24,820 nt of DNA, taken from the NCBI GenBank assembly GCA_043818395.1, contig JBDRFZ010000023.1, forward strand, positions 1-24,820, read 5' to 3'. The notes beneath the pieces were generated by a model, which saw only the letters and a program-made list of their open reading frames with translations, did no database searches and had not been told where the DNA came from. The position numbers were made by a program, and so were the translations under genes. Below, piece by piece: positions 7,511 through 15,534 of the stretch. Position 1 is the stretch's first letter; each line of letters starts with the position of its first letter. Source of the stretch: JBDRFZ01 sp043818395 (GTDB lineage Bacteria > Patescibacteriota > Patescibacteriia > 2-12-FULL-60-25).

Positions 7511-8683
7511 ATGAAAACCGAAGCTAAAGCACTGATTTTCGTGGCCGTATTTTCGTTGGCCGCTTTAGTTCTGGCCTTTTTTTTCCGGGAATGGAATATA
7601 AAACAAACAAGGAACGAGGTACCTGTAGTTAAGCAGGATATTCAGAATACGACGACGGGTATAATAACTCAGGATTCATGCCAAACGAGCGGCGGGATCT
7701 GGAATTCTTGCGGTTCAGCTTGTCGTAGTAAACCGCCGGGAACCGCTTGTATCGAACTCTGCGTTCCTATGTGCGAATGTGAAAGTAAAAATTCATGGGA
7801 GTGTCCAGAGGGTTATGGTTGTCGGGAATATTTGAAAGATAAAACCCGCGGCATGGTCGGCATTTGCAAGTTGGGCAATAAAGAGGAGCCTCCGACAGAA
7901 ACTCAAGTCAGCAGCGCCAGCTCGACTTTTGTGAGCCAGGACGGCGTAACATCCGTAGATTTAAGTATGGCTTTATCAGACGGTCGATTCGTGATCGAGA
8001 ATCCTACTACAATCAGCGGAACTTCCACGGTTTTTGAAAATATAATCAGTTGGTCGCTTGAAGATTCGGCGGGCACCATTGTTTCCCGCGGAAACTCGTA
8101 TGTGAACAGTCCTGACATGGGAATTCCCGGTTCCTTCACCATTAGTTTATTTTATGACCAGGCGCCGGCTATGAAGAACGGCCAGTTGCGTATTTTTGAA
8201 TCTTCAGCCAAAGACGGAACACCTCTGCACGAAGTTTCGGTGCCGGTTGAATTTTTGTACACTCAAAAGCAGGGTTGCGATACTCAGATAAATGTCGCGT
8301 TCGTAAATACGAAAAAAGATCCGGAGATGCTGGATTGTTCTAAGACGTTTTCAGTGACAAGAAAAATTTGCGGCGATATCGCGTTAAATGACTTGTTCGT
8401 GATTCATGAACTACTGAAAGGACCGAGTGCCGAAGAAAAGAAAAACGGATATCTGACGAGTTTGCCGGAGAGCGTCGATCTGCCGACGATCAGCATGACG
8501 AATGATGGTAAAAAGCAATTAGATTTTTCGGAAATTTTGGAACAGGGCGTGGGCGGGTCATGCCGTGTGACGTCCATCCGTTCGCAAATTCAAGAGACGC
8601 TTAAAGCCAATAACGTTCTGCCCGTCGGTCAGGAAGCTGTGATATCCATAGACGGAAGGACGGAAGATATTCTTCAACCATAA
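7511..8683 (+). CDS. Exported Cys-rich protein with Gmad2 and GerMN domains
   Basis: A 390-residue protein with one N-terminal membrane segment (about residues 7-25). A cysteine-rich stretch (57-119) has ten Cys, including WNSCGSAC and CVPMCEC. Next comes a Gmad2 immunoglobulin-like domain (about 150-250), seen in VIENPTTISGTSTVFENI and the GSFTISLFYD-like strand. The C-terminal GerMN domain (about 258-385) contains HELLKGPSAEEKKNGYLTSL. Gmad2 and GerMN are named from spore germination proteins but are common in non-sporulating bacteria as extracytoplasmic binding modules. The Cys pattern resembles trypsin-inhibitor-like (TIL) domains, which is only a motif impression. The gene follows the C39-like peptidase by 4 nt, so an inhibitor or partner role for that peptidase is possible but unproven. 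Confidence 0.8.
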   Translation: MKTEAKALIFVAVFSLAALVLAFFFREWNIKQTRNEVPVVKQDIQNTTTGIITQDSCQTSGGIWNSCGSACRSKPPGTACIELCVPMCECESKNSWECPEGYGCREYLKDKTRGMVGICKLGNKEEPPTETQVSSASSTFVSQDGVTSVDLSMALSDGRFVIENPTTISGTSTVFENIISWSLEDSAGTIVSRGNSYVNSPDMGIPGSFTISLFYDQAPAMKNGQLRIFESSAKDGTPLHEVSVPVEFLYTQKQGCDTQINVAFVNTKKDPEMLDCSKTFSVTRKICGDIALNDLFVIHELLKGPSAEEKKNGYLTSLPESVDLPTISMTNDGKKQLDFSEILEQGVGGSCRVTSIRSQIQETLKANNVLPVGQEAVISIDGRTEDILQP

Positions 8684-8684
8684 T

Positions 8685-9122
8685 ATGATTATCGCAGGAT
8701 TAGTGAGCGGTGCGATTGCCGGAGCGATCATTATCTTTTTTTCTCATGTCGCACCGTACTTCGGGGTCGGGAATTTTGTCCGCGATCTGGACCAGCCGCA
8801 TGTGTTTAATAAAAAAATTTCGCGACGGGAGAGCCATCTTTTAGGCATCCTGGTTTTTTCTTTAGTTTCTTGTTTATTTGGAGGACTTTATACTTATTTT
8901 GTCGAGAGGAGCGTTTTTGTGGATTTTAGTTTTATCTCCATCGCGGGTTGGGGTTTTTTAATGGCCATATTTTTTGGCGGGGTGGTTATGCCGCTCGAAG
9001 GACATGGAATATTCGGCGTTAAGGAAGATGTGTGGTACCCGGTGGATTTAGTCCTCGCTAATTTTATTTGGGCCATACTTTATTGGTGGATAATAAAATT
9101 GTGGCCATACCTTCTACCGTAA
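8685..9122 (+). CDS. Small multi-pass membrane protein, unknown function
   Basis: A 145-residue hydrophobic protein with about four membrane segments (residues 2-22, 50-72, 80-105 and 118-142). A charged loop (about 30-48) links the first two, and the third is followed by PLEGHGIFG. I recognise no family with confidence. ATG 8685 lies 1 nt after the previous stop, and the 3' end overlaps the capA-like gene, so it belongs to the same operon as the C39-like peptidase and CapA. It may be an envelope protein; nothing else can be said. Confidence 0.7.
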   Translation: MIIAGLVSGAIAGAIIIFFSHVAPYFGVGNFVRDLDQPHVFNKKISRRESHLLGILVFSLVSCLFGGLYTYFVERSVFVDFSFISIAGWGFLMAIFFGGVVMPLEGHGIFGVKEDVWYPVDLVLANFIWAILYWWIIKLWPYLLP

Positions 9123-10267
9123 AAAAGAGCGCGTTTTCTTCACTGAAACTTAATTTAATTATTTTAGTCGGCGTGATACTGGAATTTACGATTATAATCG
9201 GTGTTTATACATATCCTGAAGATACGCCGACGCTTGATCTGATTGTAACGATACATGATCAGAAAATAAAAACCGTAAGCACGTCTGCAGAAAGTCTCGT
9301 TCAAAATACTTCCATATCTAAAGCTGTCAATAAAGCCTGGTTTACTTCTTCCGATAGAACGGTCAAGTTTCTTTTTATCGGTGATATGATGTTTGATCGC
9401 CGCGTGGCGGAAAGAATGCGAACGACGAATTCGTTTAATTACCCTTTTGATAAAATTTGCGGGAAGGAAAAGTGTTTGTTTGACGAATGGGATTTTACTA
9501 TTGCTAATCTTGAGGGTCCGGTTACAGCTAAACGTTTGCCGCCGGTAAAAGATCTTGATTTCGCTTTTGATCCTAAAATCGCACAAGTATTAAAAACAAC
9601 AGGAATCGATGCCGTGTCTTTGGCTAATAACCACGCTTCGGATCAGGGGAGAGCCGGTTTGTCCGATACTTATAAAAACTTAAAATCCGCCGGAGTCCCA
9701 TTTTTTGGCGATGAAGTAGCGGATGACAGTAGCATCTCGACGGCCATCTTAGAAAAAGACAGTACTCGTATTGCGTTGGTCGGTTTTAACGTGACAGATA
9801 ATCCCTTGGATGAAAAAGCTGCGAAAGATTCTGTTTTGAAAGCGACGGCCATGGCGGACTTTACGATGATTTTTATTCATTGGGGGCAGGAATATACGGC
9901 CAAACCTGACCAAGATCAAATTAAGCTGGCTCATGAGTTTTTAGACTGGGGTGCGGATGCGGTTATCGGCTCTCATCCTCATTGGATGCAATCAATTGAA
10001 GTTTATAACGGGAAACCCATCGTTTATTCGCTTGGAAATTTTATATTTGACCAGGACTGGTCAGTGGAGACGAACTACGGTCTCACGGTCGGCTTATCGT
10101 TTAGCGATAAGCTTAATCGGTTGGATCTCATGCCGATTAAAATCATAAATAGTCAGCCGGAACTTTTAACGGGAACGGAGCGTCAGACCAGACTGGACCA
10201 TTTGTCTGAAATATCGGATAAGACATTGGCGGAACAGATAGAGAAAGGGATTGTGGATTTGAAGTGA
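9101..10267 (+). CDS. CapA-family protein (poly-gamma-glutamate synthesis/metallophosphatase fold)
   Basis: CapA-type proteins have a calcineurin-like metallophosphatase fold and take part in capsule (poly-gamma-glutamate) export or anchoring in some bacteria. Here an N-terminal membrane anchor (about residues 14-35) is followed by the metal-site motifs FIGDMMFDR, ANLEGP, ANNHASDQG, HWGQEY and GSHPHWMQ, then YSLGNFIFDQ. The motif set is complete, so the domain is probably active. I chose GTG 9101; an in-frame TTG at 9068 would add 11 residues. Both lie inside the preceding gene, implying translational coupling. No capBC partners are visible, so the product is unknown. It ends the envelope operon begun at 6646. 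Confidence 0.85.
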   Translation: MAIPSTVKKSAFSSLKLNLIILVGVILEFTIIIGVYTYPEDTPTLDLIVTIHDQKIKTVSTSAESLVQNTSISKAVNKAWFTSSDRTVKFLFIGDMMFDRRVAERMRTTNSFNYPFDKICGKEKCLFDEWDFTIANLEGPVTAKRLPPVKDLDFAFDPKIAQVLKTTGIDAVSLANNHASDQGRAGLSDTYKNLKSAGVPFFGDEVADDSSISTAILEKDSTRIALVGFNVTDNPLDEKAAKDSVLKATAMADFTMIFIHWGQEYTAKPDQDQIKLAHEFLDWGADAVIGSHPHWMQSIEVYNGKPIVYSLGNFIFDQDWSVETNYGLTVGLSFSDKLNRLDLMPIKIINSQPELLTGTERQTRLDHLSEISDKTLAEQIEKGIVDLK

Positions 10268-10294
10268 TGTGCAGTGAGCGGTGAACGATGTAGG

Positions 10295-10313
10295 GGCAGG
10301 CCTTATGCCTGCC
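10295..10313 (+). repeat. Short palindromic repeat (REP-like)
   Basis: GGCAGGC-CTTAT-GCCTGCC gives a perfect 7-bp stem with a 5-nt loop. It lies between capA and xseA without a T tract, so it is a poor intrinsic terminator. Similar GGGGCAGGC... palindromes occur as intergenic repeats in many genomes; copy number cannot be tested here. Confidence 0.5.
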
Positions 10314-10344
10314 TTGGGACGAAGGATATTTATTGGTGTAATAT
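10314..10344 (+). promoter_or_regulatory. Putative promoter of xseA
   Basis: TAATAT (10339-10344) lies 6 nt before ATG 10351; a weak TTGGGA (10314-10319) sits 19 nt upstream of it. As for other genes here, the start codon coincides with the expected transcription start. Confidence 0.4.
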
Positions 10345-10350
10345 ATCTTC

Positions 10351-11526
10351 ATGAAAATTCTTCAGGTTGCGGAATTCATCGAAATCGTTAACGGGATTTT
10401 GCGCGAAACGCTTTCCGGTGAGGTTTTTGCTGTGGAGGGCGAGGTCTCCGGTTATCGCGTTTCGCAAGGGCAGTGGGTCACATTTGATCTGAAAGACGAC
10501 AAATCGCTAGTTAATGTCTTCATGCCTATTTGGCAATTAACCGTGCCCTTGGAAGACGGGATCAGGGTCAGGGTCTTTGGTTTGCCAAGGGTCTATCCCA
10601 AGTATGGAAAGTTTTCCATTTCCGCCGAACGCATAGAACTCGCAGGCGAGGGTGCATTGCGCAAAGCTTTGATTCAATTGCGTGAAAAGTTAGCCAAGGA
10701 AGGATTGTTTGATCCGACACGCAAACGAGAGCTGCCAAAGTACCCAAATCGCATCGCACTCATTGCTTCGCGTGACAGTGCAGCTTATGGCGACTTCGTG
10801 CGCATCGCAGGCGAACGCTGGGGAGGATTGGAAATCGATTTGTACCACGTGCCGGTGCAGGGTGATAAGGCACCGCGCGAGATCGTTGCCGCCATAGAGA
10901 ATGCGCAGTCCGGTGAATACGACGTGTTGGTAATGACGCGCGGCGGAGGATCGTTTGATGATCTCATGGCCTTCAACGACGAGCGGGTAGCACGCGCTAT
11001 TCATGCGTCCGGAATTCCAACTATGGTCGCCATCGGCCACGAGCGCGATTTAACGCTCGCCGAGGAAGCGGCTGACGTTCGCGGTTCAACGCCGACCGAT
11101 TGCGCACGACGTCTGGTGCCGGATCGCAAGGATGTTCTTTTTGAACTGGCGACAGGCGTCGGCACGATCCAGGATTCTATGAATAAAATAATTATGGATT
11201 GGCATCAGGTTATCGAGCGTTCGTTATCTTTGCCGGCAGTCTGGCTCACGGTACGCCAGAACGAGCTTGCGAATTTGTTCGTGCGAAATACGGAATCGGC
11301 AAACAACTGGCTCCGTGGTTTGCACGGCATCCTTGAATCATCCAACAGGCTATTTTCTTCATTCGATCACAAAAATGTTTTGAAGCGCGGGTATGCTATG
11401 CTTAAAGCCGGTAGCAAGTATGCGACGTCAGTCAATCAGCTAAAAACAGGGGAGCGAGTGGATATGGTCTTGAAAGACGGAGAAGCCGGAGCTGATATCG
11501 TCTGGATAAAAAGCAGATTAATTTAA
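10351..11526 (+). CDS. xseA: Exodeoxyribonuclease VII large subunit
   Basis: Catalytic subunit of exonuclease VII, which degrades single-stranded DNA in repair. The N-terminal OB-fold (about residues 2-95) has VEGEVSGYRVSQGQWVTFDL. The catalytic domain carries ALIASRDSAAYGDF, VMTRGGGSFDDLMAFNDE, GHERDLTLAEEAADVRGSTP and the conserved TDCARRLVP segment. A helical C-terminal region and FDHKNVLKRGYAMLK, the usual C-terminal signature, follow. At 391 residues it is slightly short, because the coiled-coil arm is reduced. Its stop overlaps the xseB start (TAATG), so the two subunits are coupled. Confidence 0.95.
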   Translation: MKILQVAEFIEIVNGILRETLSGEVFAVEGEVSGYRVSQGQWVTFDLKDDKSLVNVFMPIWQLTVPLEDGIRVRVFGLPRVYPKYGKFSISAERIELAGEGALRKALIQLREKLAKEGLFDPTRKRELPKYPNRIALIASRDSAAYGDFVRIAGERWGGLEIDLYHVPVQGDKAPREIVAAIENAQSGEYDVLVMTRGGGSFDDLMAFNDERVARAIHASGIPTMVAIGHERDLTLAEEAADVRGSTPTDCARRLVPDRKDVLFELATGVGTIQDSMNKIIMDWHQVIERSLSLPAVWLTVRQNELANLFVRNTESANNWLRGLHGILESSNRLFSSFDHKNVLKRGYAMLKAGSKYATSVNQLKTGERVDMVLKDGEAGADIVWIKSRLI

Positions 11527-11744
11527 TGAATATGCCCAAAAAAGATTCAAAAAACATAGACATTTCCTCAGGTTTTAAAGAATTAGAGCAGATCGCGGAT
11601 TGGTTCGAAAAAGGCGAACCGGACATTGACGCAGGCGTTCAAAAATTTGAACGCGCTATGATGATCGCTGATGCGTTAAAGACTAAGCTGGTAAGCGCCG
11701 AAAATAAAATTAAAGAAATTAAAAAGAAATTTAACGTAGAATAA
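11526..11744 (+). CDS. xseB: Exodeoxyribonuclease VII small subunit
   Basis: A 72-residue helical protein matching XseB: GFKELEQIADWFEKGEPDIDAGVQKFERAM is the family core, with the typical acidic/aromatic first helix and a lysine-rich second helix that pairs with the XseA coiled coil. ATG 11526 shares its A with the xseA stop codon; a second in-frame ATG at 11532 is an alternative. The next gene follows after 1 nt. Confidence 0.9.
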   Translation: MNMPKKDSKNIDISSGFKELEQIADWFEKGEPDIDAGVQKFERAMMIADALKTKLVSAENKIKEIKKKFNVE

Positions 11745-11745
11745 T

Positions 11746-12090
11746 ATGAATCTTTTATTAAGATGGTTAATCAGTGCGCTTTCTGTAATTGCCGCGGCTT
11801 ATATCGTGCCCGGCGTAAGCATTGCTAATACCTGGACGGCTTTGATGGTCGCGCTCATCATTGGTCTGATCAACGCTCTCATTCGTCCGCTTATCCTCCT
11901 GCTTACATTGCCGGTAAATATACTCACGCTAGGACTTTTTACATTCGTCATAAACGCGCTCATGTTTTGGCTGGCTTCATCCATCGTCAAGGGATTTGAT
12001 GTGGTTGATTTCAAGGCCGCGTTTTTCGGTGCTTTGGTTTTTTGGTTGGTTTCCTGGCTGGTTAACGGCCTATTGGGATCAAAGAAATGA
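11746..12090 (+). CDS. Phage holin family 4 (YvlD-like) membrane protein
   Basis: A 114-residue, very hydrophobic protein with four membrane segments and the signature GLINALIRPLILLLTLPVNILTLGLFTFVINALMFWLAS (about residues 40-78), typical of the Phage_holin_4_2/YvlD family. Despite the name these are ordinary chromosomal membrane proteins of unclear function, and there is no phage context. It overlaps the next start by 4 nt (ATGA), so it is co-transcribed with xseAB and the kinase. Confidence 0.85.
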   Translation: MNLLLRWLISALSVIAAAYIVPGVSIANTWTALMVALIIGLINALIRPLILLLTLPVNILTLGLFTFVINALMFWLASSIVKGFDVVDFKAAFFGALVFWLVSWLVNGLLGSKK

Positions 12091-12788
12091 AAAATATCAT
12101 TTCACAAACAGCACCCATCGTGATTTCTGTCGGTGGGTCTATTGTGGTGCCGAAAACGGGTATTGATGTGGCTTACCTGAAAAAATTTAAAACCCTGATT
12201 AGTCAGCAGGTCAAAACCGGACGGCGTTTTATTATTATCGTGGGCGGGGGATATACGGCCAGAGAATACCAAGGCGCGGCTTCCAAGATCGTGAAACTCA
12301 CAGCCGAAGATTTGGACTGGCTGGGCATCCATGCCACCAGATTAAACGGTCATCTGCTTCGTACCGTGTTTCGCGACATAGCTTTGCATCGCGTAGTCAA
12401 AGATCCGACGCGTCCCATTAAATGGAGCGAATCCGTACTCATTGCCGCCGGTTGGAAGCCCGGCTGGAGTACAGATTACGTGGCCGTGCGTTTGGCTAAA
12501 AAGTTTGGCGCCGAGCGTGTTATAAATCTTACCAATATCGATGCAGTGTATGACAAAGACCCTTCGCGCTTTGATGATGCCGTGGCCTACGACCGGATAG
12601 CGTGGAAGGATTTTCGTAAAATCGTAGGATCAAAATGGATACCAGGCGCTAACGCACCATTTGATCCAATTGCTTCCAAGCTAGCGCACAAATGGGGACT
12701 CGCCGTAGCCATCGCTAATGGCCGTGATTTGAATAACGTTAAAAATATTATTGATTGCAAAAAATTCAAAGGGACGGTGATTGAGTAG
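12087..12788 (+). CDS. pyrH: Amino-acid-kinase-fold UMP kinase (archaeal type)
   Basis: Phosphorylates UMP to UDP for nucleic acid synthesis. The fold signatures are VISVGGSIV (about residues 11-19), IIVGGGYTAREY (about 51-62), GWKPGWSTDYVAV, NLTNIDAVYDKDP and GANAPFDPIAS (about 188-198). The length, 233, fits PyrH. The sequence is nearer the archaeal-type PyrH often found in CPR genomes than to the E. coli enzyme, which is a judgement from motifs. It is the last gene of the xseA-xseB operon, overlapping the holin-like gene by 4 nt. A 173-nt gap and the restriction-modification island follow. Confidence 0.85.
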   Translation: MKNIISQTAPIVISVGGSIVVPKTGIDVAYLKKFKTLISQQVKTGRRFIIIVGGGYTAREYQGAASKIVKLTAEDLDWLGIHATRLNGHLLRTVFRDIALHRVVKDPTRPIKWSESVLIAAGWKPGWSTDYVAVRLAKKFGAERVINLTNIDAVYDKDPSRFDDAVAYDRIAWKDFRKIVGSKWIPGANAPFDPIASKLAHKWGLAVAIANGRDLNNVKNIIDCKKFKGTVIE

Positions 12789-12876
12789 GGATGGTTGTTG
12801 ATAGAAAGGGAAGTTTATTGCTAAGGTTGGATCGTAAGACGCGCAAAAAGAACTCGATTTTGTTTTTCTCATAATG

Positions 12877-12882
12877 TATAAT
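12877..12882 (+). promoter_or_regulatory. Possible promoter of the restriction endonuclease gene
   Basis: A perfect TATAAT in the 173-nt gap between pyrH and the nuclease gene, with a poor -35 (TCGATT, 12854-12859, 17-nt spacing). The leader would be about 70 nt. The gap also holds a TAAGGAG (12903-12909) with no convincing gene behind it. Nothing else is seen there. Confidence 0.35.
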
Positions 12883-12961
12883 CATATTTAACTAAGGGGT
12901 TATAAGGAGTTGCTCTGCAAATTTTATTTAATACTTTTTCATCACTAAATCTGTAAAGGAT

Positions 12962-13801
12962 ATGCCTGAAATATTAACAAAAAAAGAAGCCATAGAATAC
13001 CTTGGCCTCGACGATAAAACATTTGAAAATTTCTTCAGAAATGCCGATGAATTTAAAGCCTTGCCACGCCCGAATGGCAGGGGCAGATTTAAATTTTTAA
13101 AAGAGGAACTTGATGAATGGCAAAATTCACGCGCCTGGAGAACAGTAGAACTCACAAAAGAAGATTACGCACACTGTCTAGATTTTGCATTAGCACAACA
13201 TTTTAAAGGTTATGTAATGTCAGACTGGGGCACCGGCAGGCAGAGAGAATTTGGACAAAAAGTTACAAATTGGGTAAAAGGTCAACTAGCCGAGGTTGCT
13301 GTAAAAAAATTTTTCGAAACAGAATTTAATACAGAGGTGGTGCTGGACTTTAAAATTTACGATGATATTGTTCCTCAAGATATAATAGGAGTCGTTAAAA
13401 ATAACAAGACAAAAGAACCTAAAATTGGAATTGGCATAAAATCATCCAAGCCTAAAATTTCGTATTTAGTTTTATCTGAAAATGAAGTTTTGCATGAAGA
13501 TAGAAAATCGGATTTTTATATTTTTTGCCGTCCGGATATGCCAGACGATCATTTGTTAAGGATAACTAAAGAAAAAATAATTGAAATTATTAAAAACCAA
13601 CAACACTATCCAAGCTATAAAGACAAAATACCCGATTTTACAAATATACAGTGTGAGATTGCAGGTTGGTGTGCTATTGACGAGTTAAAACAAGCAACAA
13701 GTATACCCGGTCAGGATTTTGACGGTGTAAGGTATGTTAAAAAAACCGGCCAGCTTCACAGAAGCCGCAAAGAATGGGCGAACTTGATTAAAAAATTATA
13801 A
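12962..13801 (+). CDS. Predicted type II restriction endonuclease with N-terminal helix-turn-helix
   Basis: A 279-residue protein. Residues 1-55 form an excisionase/MerR-like helix-turn-helix (LTKKEAIEYLGLDDKTFENF and a winged RGRFKFLKEELDEW). The central part looks like a PD-(D/E)xK nuclease: E111 in GQLAEVAVKKFF, D140 in VPQDIIGV and K160 in IGIGIKSSKP, with Gly in place of the usual acidic residue two before K160. This variant occurs in some restriction enzymes, and the convergent DNA methyltransferase strongly supports the assignment. Recognition site is unknown. AAAGGA precedes ATG 12962 but too closely for a standard ribosome-binding site. Base composition is more AT-rich than its left neighbours. 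The last six bases, TTATAA, supply the stop codons of both convergent genes. Confidence 0.65.
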   Translation: MPEILTKKEAIEYLGLDDKTFENFFRNADEFKALPRPNGRGRFKFLKEELDEWQNSRAWRTVELTKEDYAHCLDFALAQHFKGYVMSDWGTGRQREFGQKVTNWVKGQLAEVAVKKFFETEFNTEVVLDFKIYDDIVPQDIIGVVKNNKTKEPKIGIGIKSSKPKISYLVLSENEVLHEDRKSDFYIFCRPDMPDDHLLRITKEKIIEIIKNQQHYPSYKDKIPDFTNIQCEIAGWCAIDELKQATSIPGQDFDGVRYVKKTGQLHRSRKEWANLIKKL

Positions 13802-15511
13802 ACATTCTTCGCAACCAATTTTAAACTTTGGCTCCACCCATTTATAAGGTATTCCCGCGAAGGTTTTTAAAATTGCTTCAATAATAATTTTTGCACCTTG
13901 TGCCGGTACAGCCATGCCTATTTGCTTTCTGATGCTTTCCTTTGAACCGTAAAATATAAAATCATCCGGAAATGTCTGTATTCGTGCTCTTTCTCTATTA
14001 GTAAGCGCTCTGTGCTCTTTCCAATGATAGCCATGAGTGCCGCCTCCACCGCTTCCGGTTATGGTATATGAAGGTTCATCAGGATGCAATCGTTTATAAA
14101 TCTGACTCATCTTTGCTCCCTTAACATTAAGTCTAAATTTTTTTGGAATTCCTTCAAACCAAACATTCTCTCCAGGCGGTATGTGTTTTAATCGTTCAAT
14201 GACCAATAAGGACTGTTTTGTTATTTCATTATTTGGGGCATCTTTTGGTATCGGTGGATTTTCAATTGCGCTTCTAACGTCAATATATTTATCAGTCGTA
14301 ATAGGAGCTGGCACCTTAAATTCAAGGCCAAGGTCTTTTTTAAAACCGACTATAACTACTCTGTGTCTTTTTTGCGGTACTCCATATTCTTCAAATTTAT
14401 ACAGATGCGCTGTCAATCTATAACCCTGCCCCGCGTTTTTTAAATCTTCTAGAATTTTTATAAACGCTTGCCCTTCATTGGCGCTCTGTAGGCCACCTAC
14501 ATTTTCAGCCATAAACCATTTTGGATTATGTGCATTGATCGCTTTAACGCCATATGAATAGAGAGGACCAAACTTACCATCAAAACCCTTCTGTTCACCG
14601 ACTACGCTAAAATCATTGCAGGGAAAACCGAAAGCCAAAGCATCAAATTTGGGCACTTCATTAAAATTAATTTCTTCAACTGGCCCGCAAATAACATTAG
14701 ATTCGTCGCCTCCGTGCAAATTTCGCGCATAAGTTCTGCATGTGTCTTGGTCTATATCATTAGCCCATACCGACTTTACGCCGTAGCGTGTTCCATTTTT
14801 ATGGCAAGCTTTTGCGTAACTTGCTCCAACGCCAATCCCACCTGGTCCGCAAAACAATTCAGCCATTTTAAAAACCACATCCTTGGTCTTGTCATTTATT
14901 TGAGTTACCCCATCAAGATTCCTTGTTATCTTCAATACTACCCCTCTGATTTCAACTTCTGTTCTATAAATTGGAAACAAGCTGGGATTACGAGGCTGCA
15001 ATCTGATTCTATCTTTCTCTTTGTAAAATCTTTTTAAAGTAGCACTGTTATTATCTACGATCGCAACTACCGTCTGTCCGTTATCCGCAGTTGTTTGTTG
15101 CTTAATAATAACAACATCACCATCAAAAATGCCATCTTCAATCATACTGTTTCCAACGACCCGCAAAGCGTAACATTTATTGTGTTTTTTAATCTCGTCT
15201 TTCGGCAAAGTCATATAATCCTGTATTTCTTCAATGGCTTCTATTGGTTGACCAGCGGAAATTAGGCCAAGAATTGGTATTTTAATATTATCTGCGATAT
15301 TGTTCTGTACTTCGAGTCCTCTCCTCATGCCTTCATTTTTAACAAGCAATCCCTTATCTGCCAGAGCGGATACATGCTGATGCACGCCCGAAATCGCTTT
15401 TAATTTAAAACGTTTACGTATTTCTTCAAACGTCGGTGAATAACCGCGTTCTTCTATATATTTTTTTATAAAATCATAAATCCCTTTTTGTTTTTTTGTA
15501 ATCGTAGACAT
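13796..15511 (-). CDS. LexA-type repressor fused to DNA cytosine-C5 methyltransferase
   Basis: A 571-residue fusion. Residues 1-200 are a complete LexA: winged helix (1-65), cleavage site Ala86-Gly87 in GLISAGQPI, catalytic Ser122 in VVGNSM and Lys160 in SATLKRF. After a linker (200-214) comes a full C5 cytosine methyltransferase: motif I ELFCGPGGIG (218-227), motif IV GFPCNDFS with Cys298, motif VI ENV (336-338), motif VIII QKRHR (380-384), target recognition region about 390-500, then motifs IX (RALTNRERARIQTFPDDF) and X (IGMAVP). It methylates DNA, presumably protecting it from the convergent nuclease. ATG 15511 was chosen because it starts like LexA and lies 7 nt after a -10 box; the frame runs upstream to 15637 but crosses the promoters. 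Autocleavage should separate repressor from enzyme. Confidence 0.88.
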   Translation of the reverse strand: MSTITKKQKGIYDFIKKYIEERGYSPTFEEIRKRFKLKAISGVHQHVSALADKGLLVKNEGMRRGLEVQNNIADNIKIPILGLISAGQPIEAIEEIQDYMTLPKDEIKKHNKCYALRVVGNSMIEDGIFDGDVVIIKQQTTADNGQTVVAIVDNNSATLKRFYKEKDRIRLQPRNPSLFPIYRTEVEIRGVVLKITRNLDGVTQINDKTKDVVFKMAELFCGPGGIGVGASYAKACHKNGTRYGVKSVWANDIDQDTCRTYARNLHGGDESNVICGPVEEINFNEVPKFDALAFGFPCNDFSVVGEQKGFDGKFGPLYSYGVKAINAHNPKWFMAENVGGLQSANEGQAFIKILEDLKNAGQGYRLTAHLYKFEEYGVPQKRHRVVIVGFKKDLGLEFKVPAPITTDKYIDVRSAIENPPIPKDAPNNEITKQSLLVIERLKHIPPGENVWFEGIPKKFRLNVKGAKMSQIYKRLHPDEPSYTITGSGGGGTHGYHWKEHRALTNRERARIQTFPDDFIFYGSKESIRKQIGMAVPAQGAKIIIEAILKTFAGIPYKWVEPKFKIGCEECL

Positions 15512-15518
15512 GGTTTTG

Positions 15519-15524
15519 ATTATA
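15519..15524 (-). promoter_or_regulatory. Proximal -10 box of the LexA-methyltransferase gene
   Basis: A perfect TATAAT read on the minus strand, 7 nt before ATG 15511, so transcripts would be leaderless. No good -35 is seen; the operator-like palindrome occupies that region. Confidence 0.5.
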
Positions 15525-15534
15525 AAAATATGAG

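Noticed and set aside
9164..9586. 140-residue minus-strand open frame inside capA
   Set aside because: Antisense to a conserved coding region; composition is that of a shadow frame.
12903..12949. Possible leader peptide after TAAGGAG upstream of the nuclease
   Set aside because: The only start is a TTG almost touching the Shine-Dalgarno-like sequence; the 12-codon frame has no notable features.
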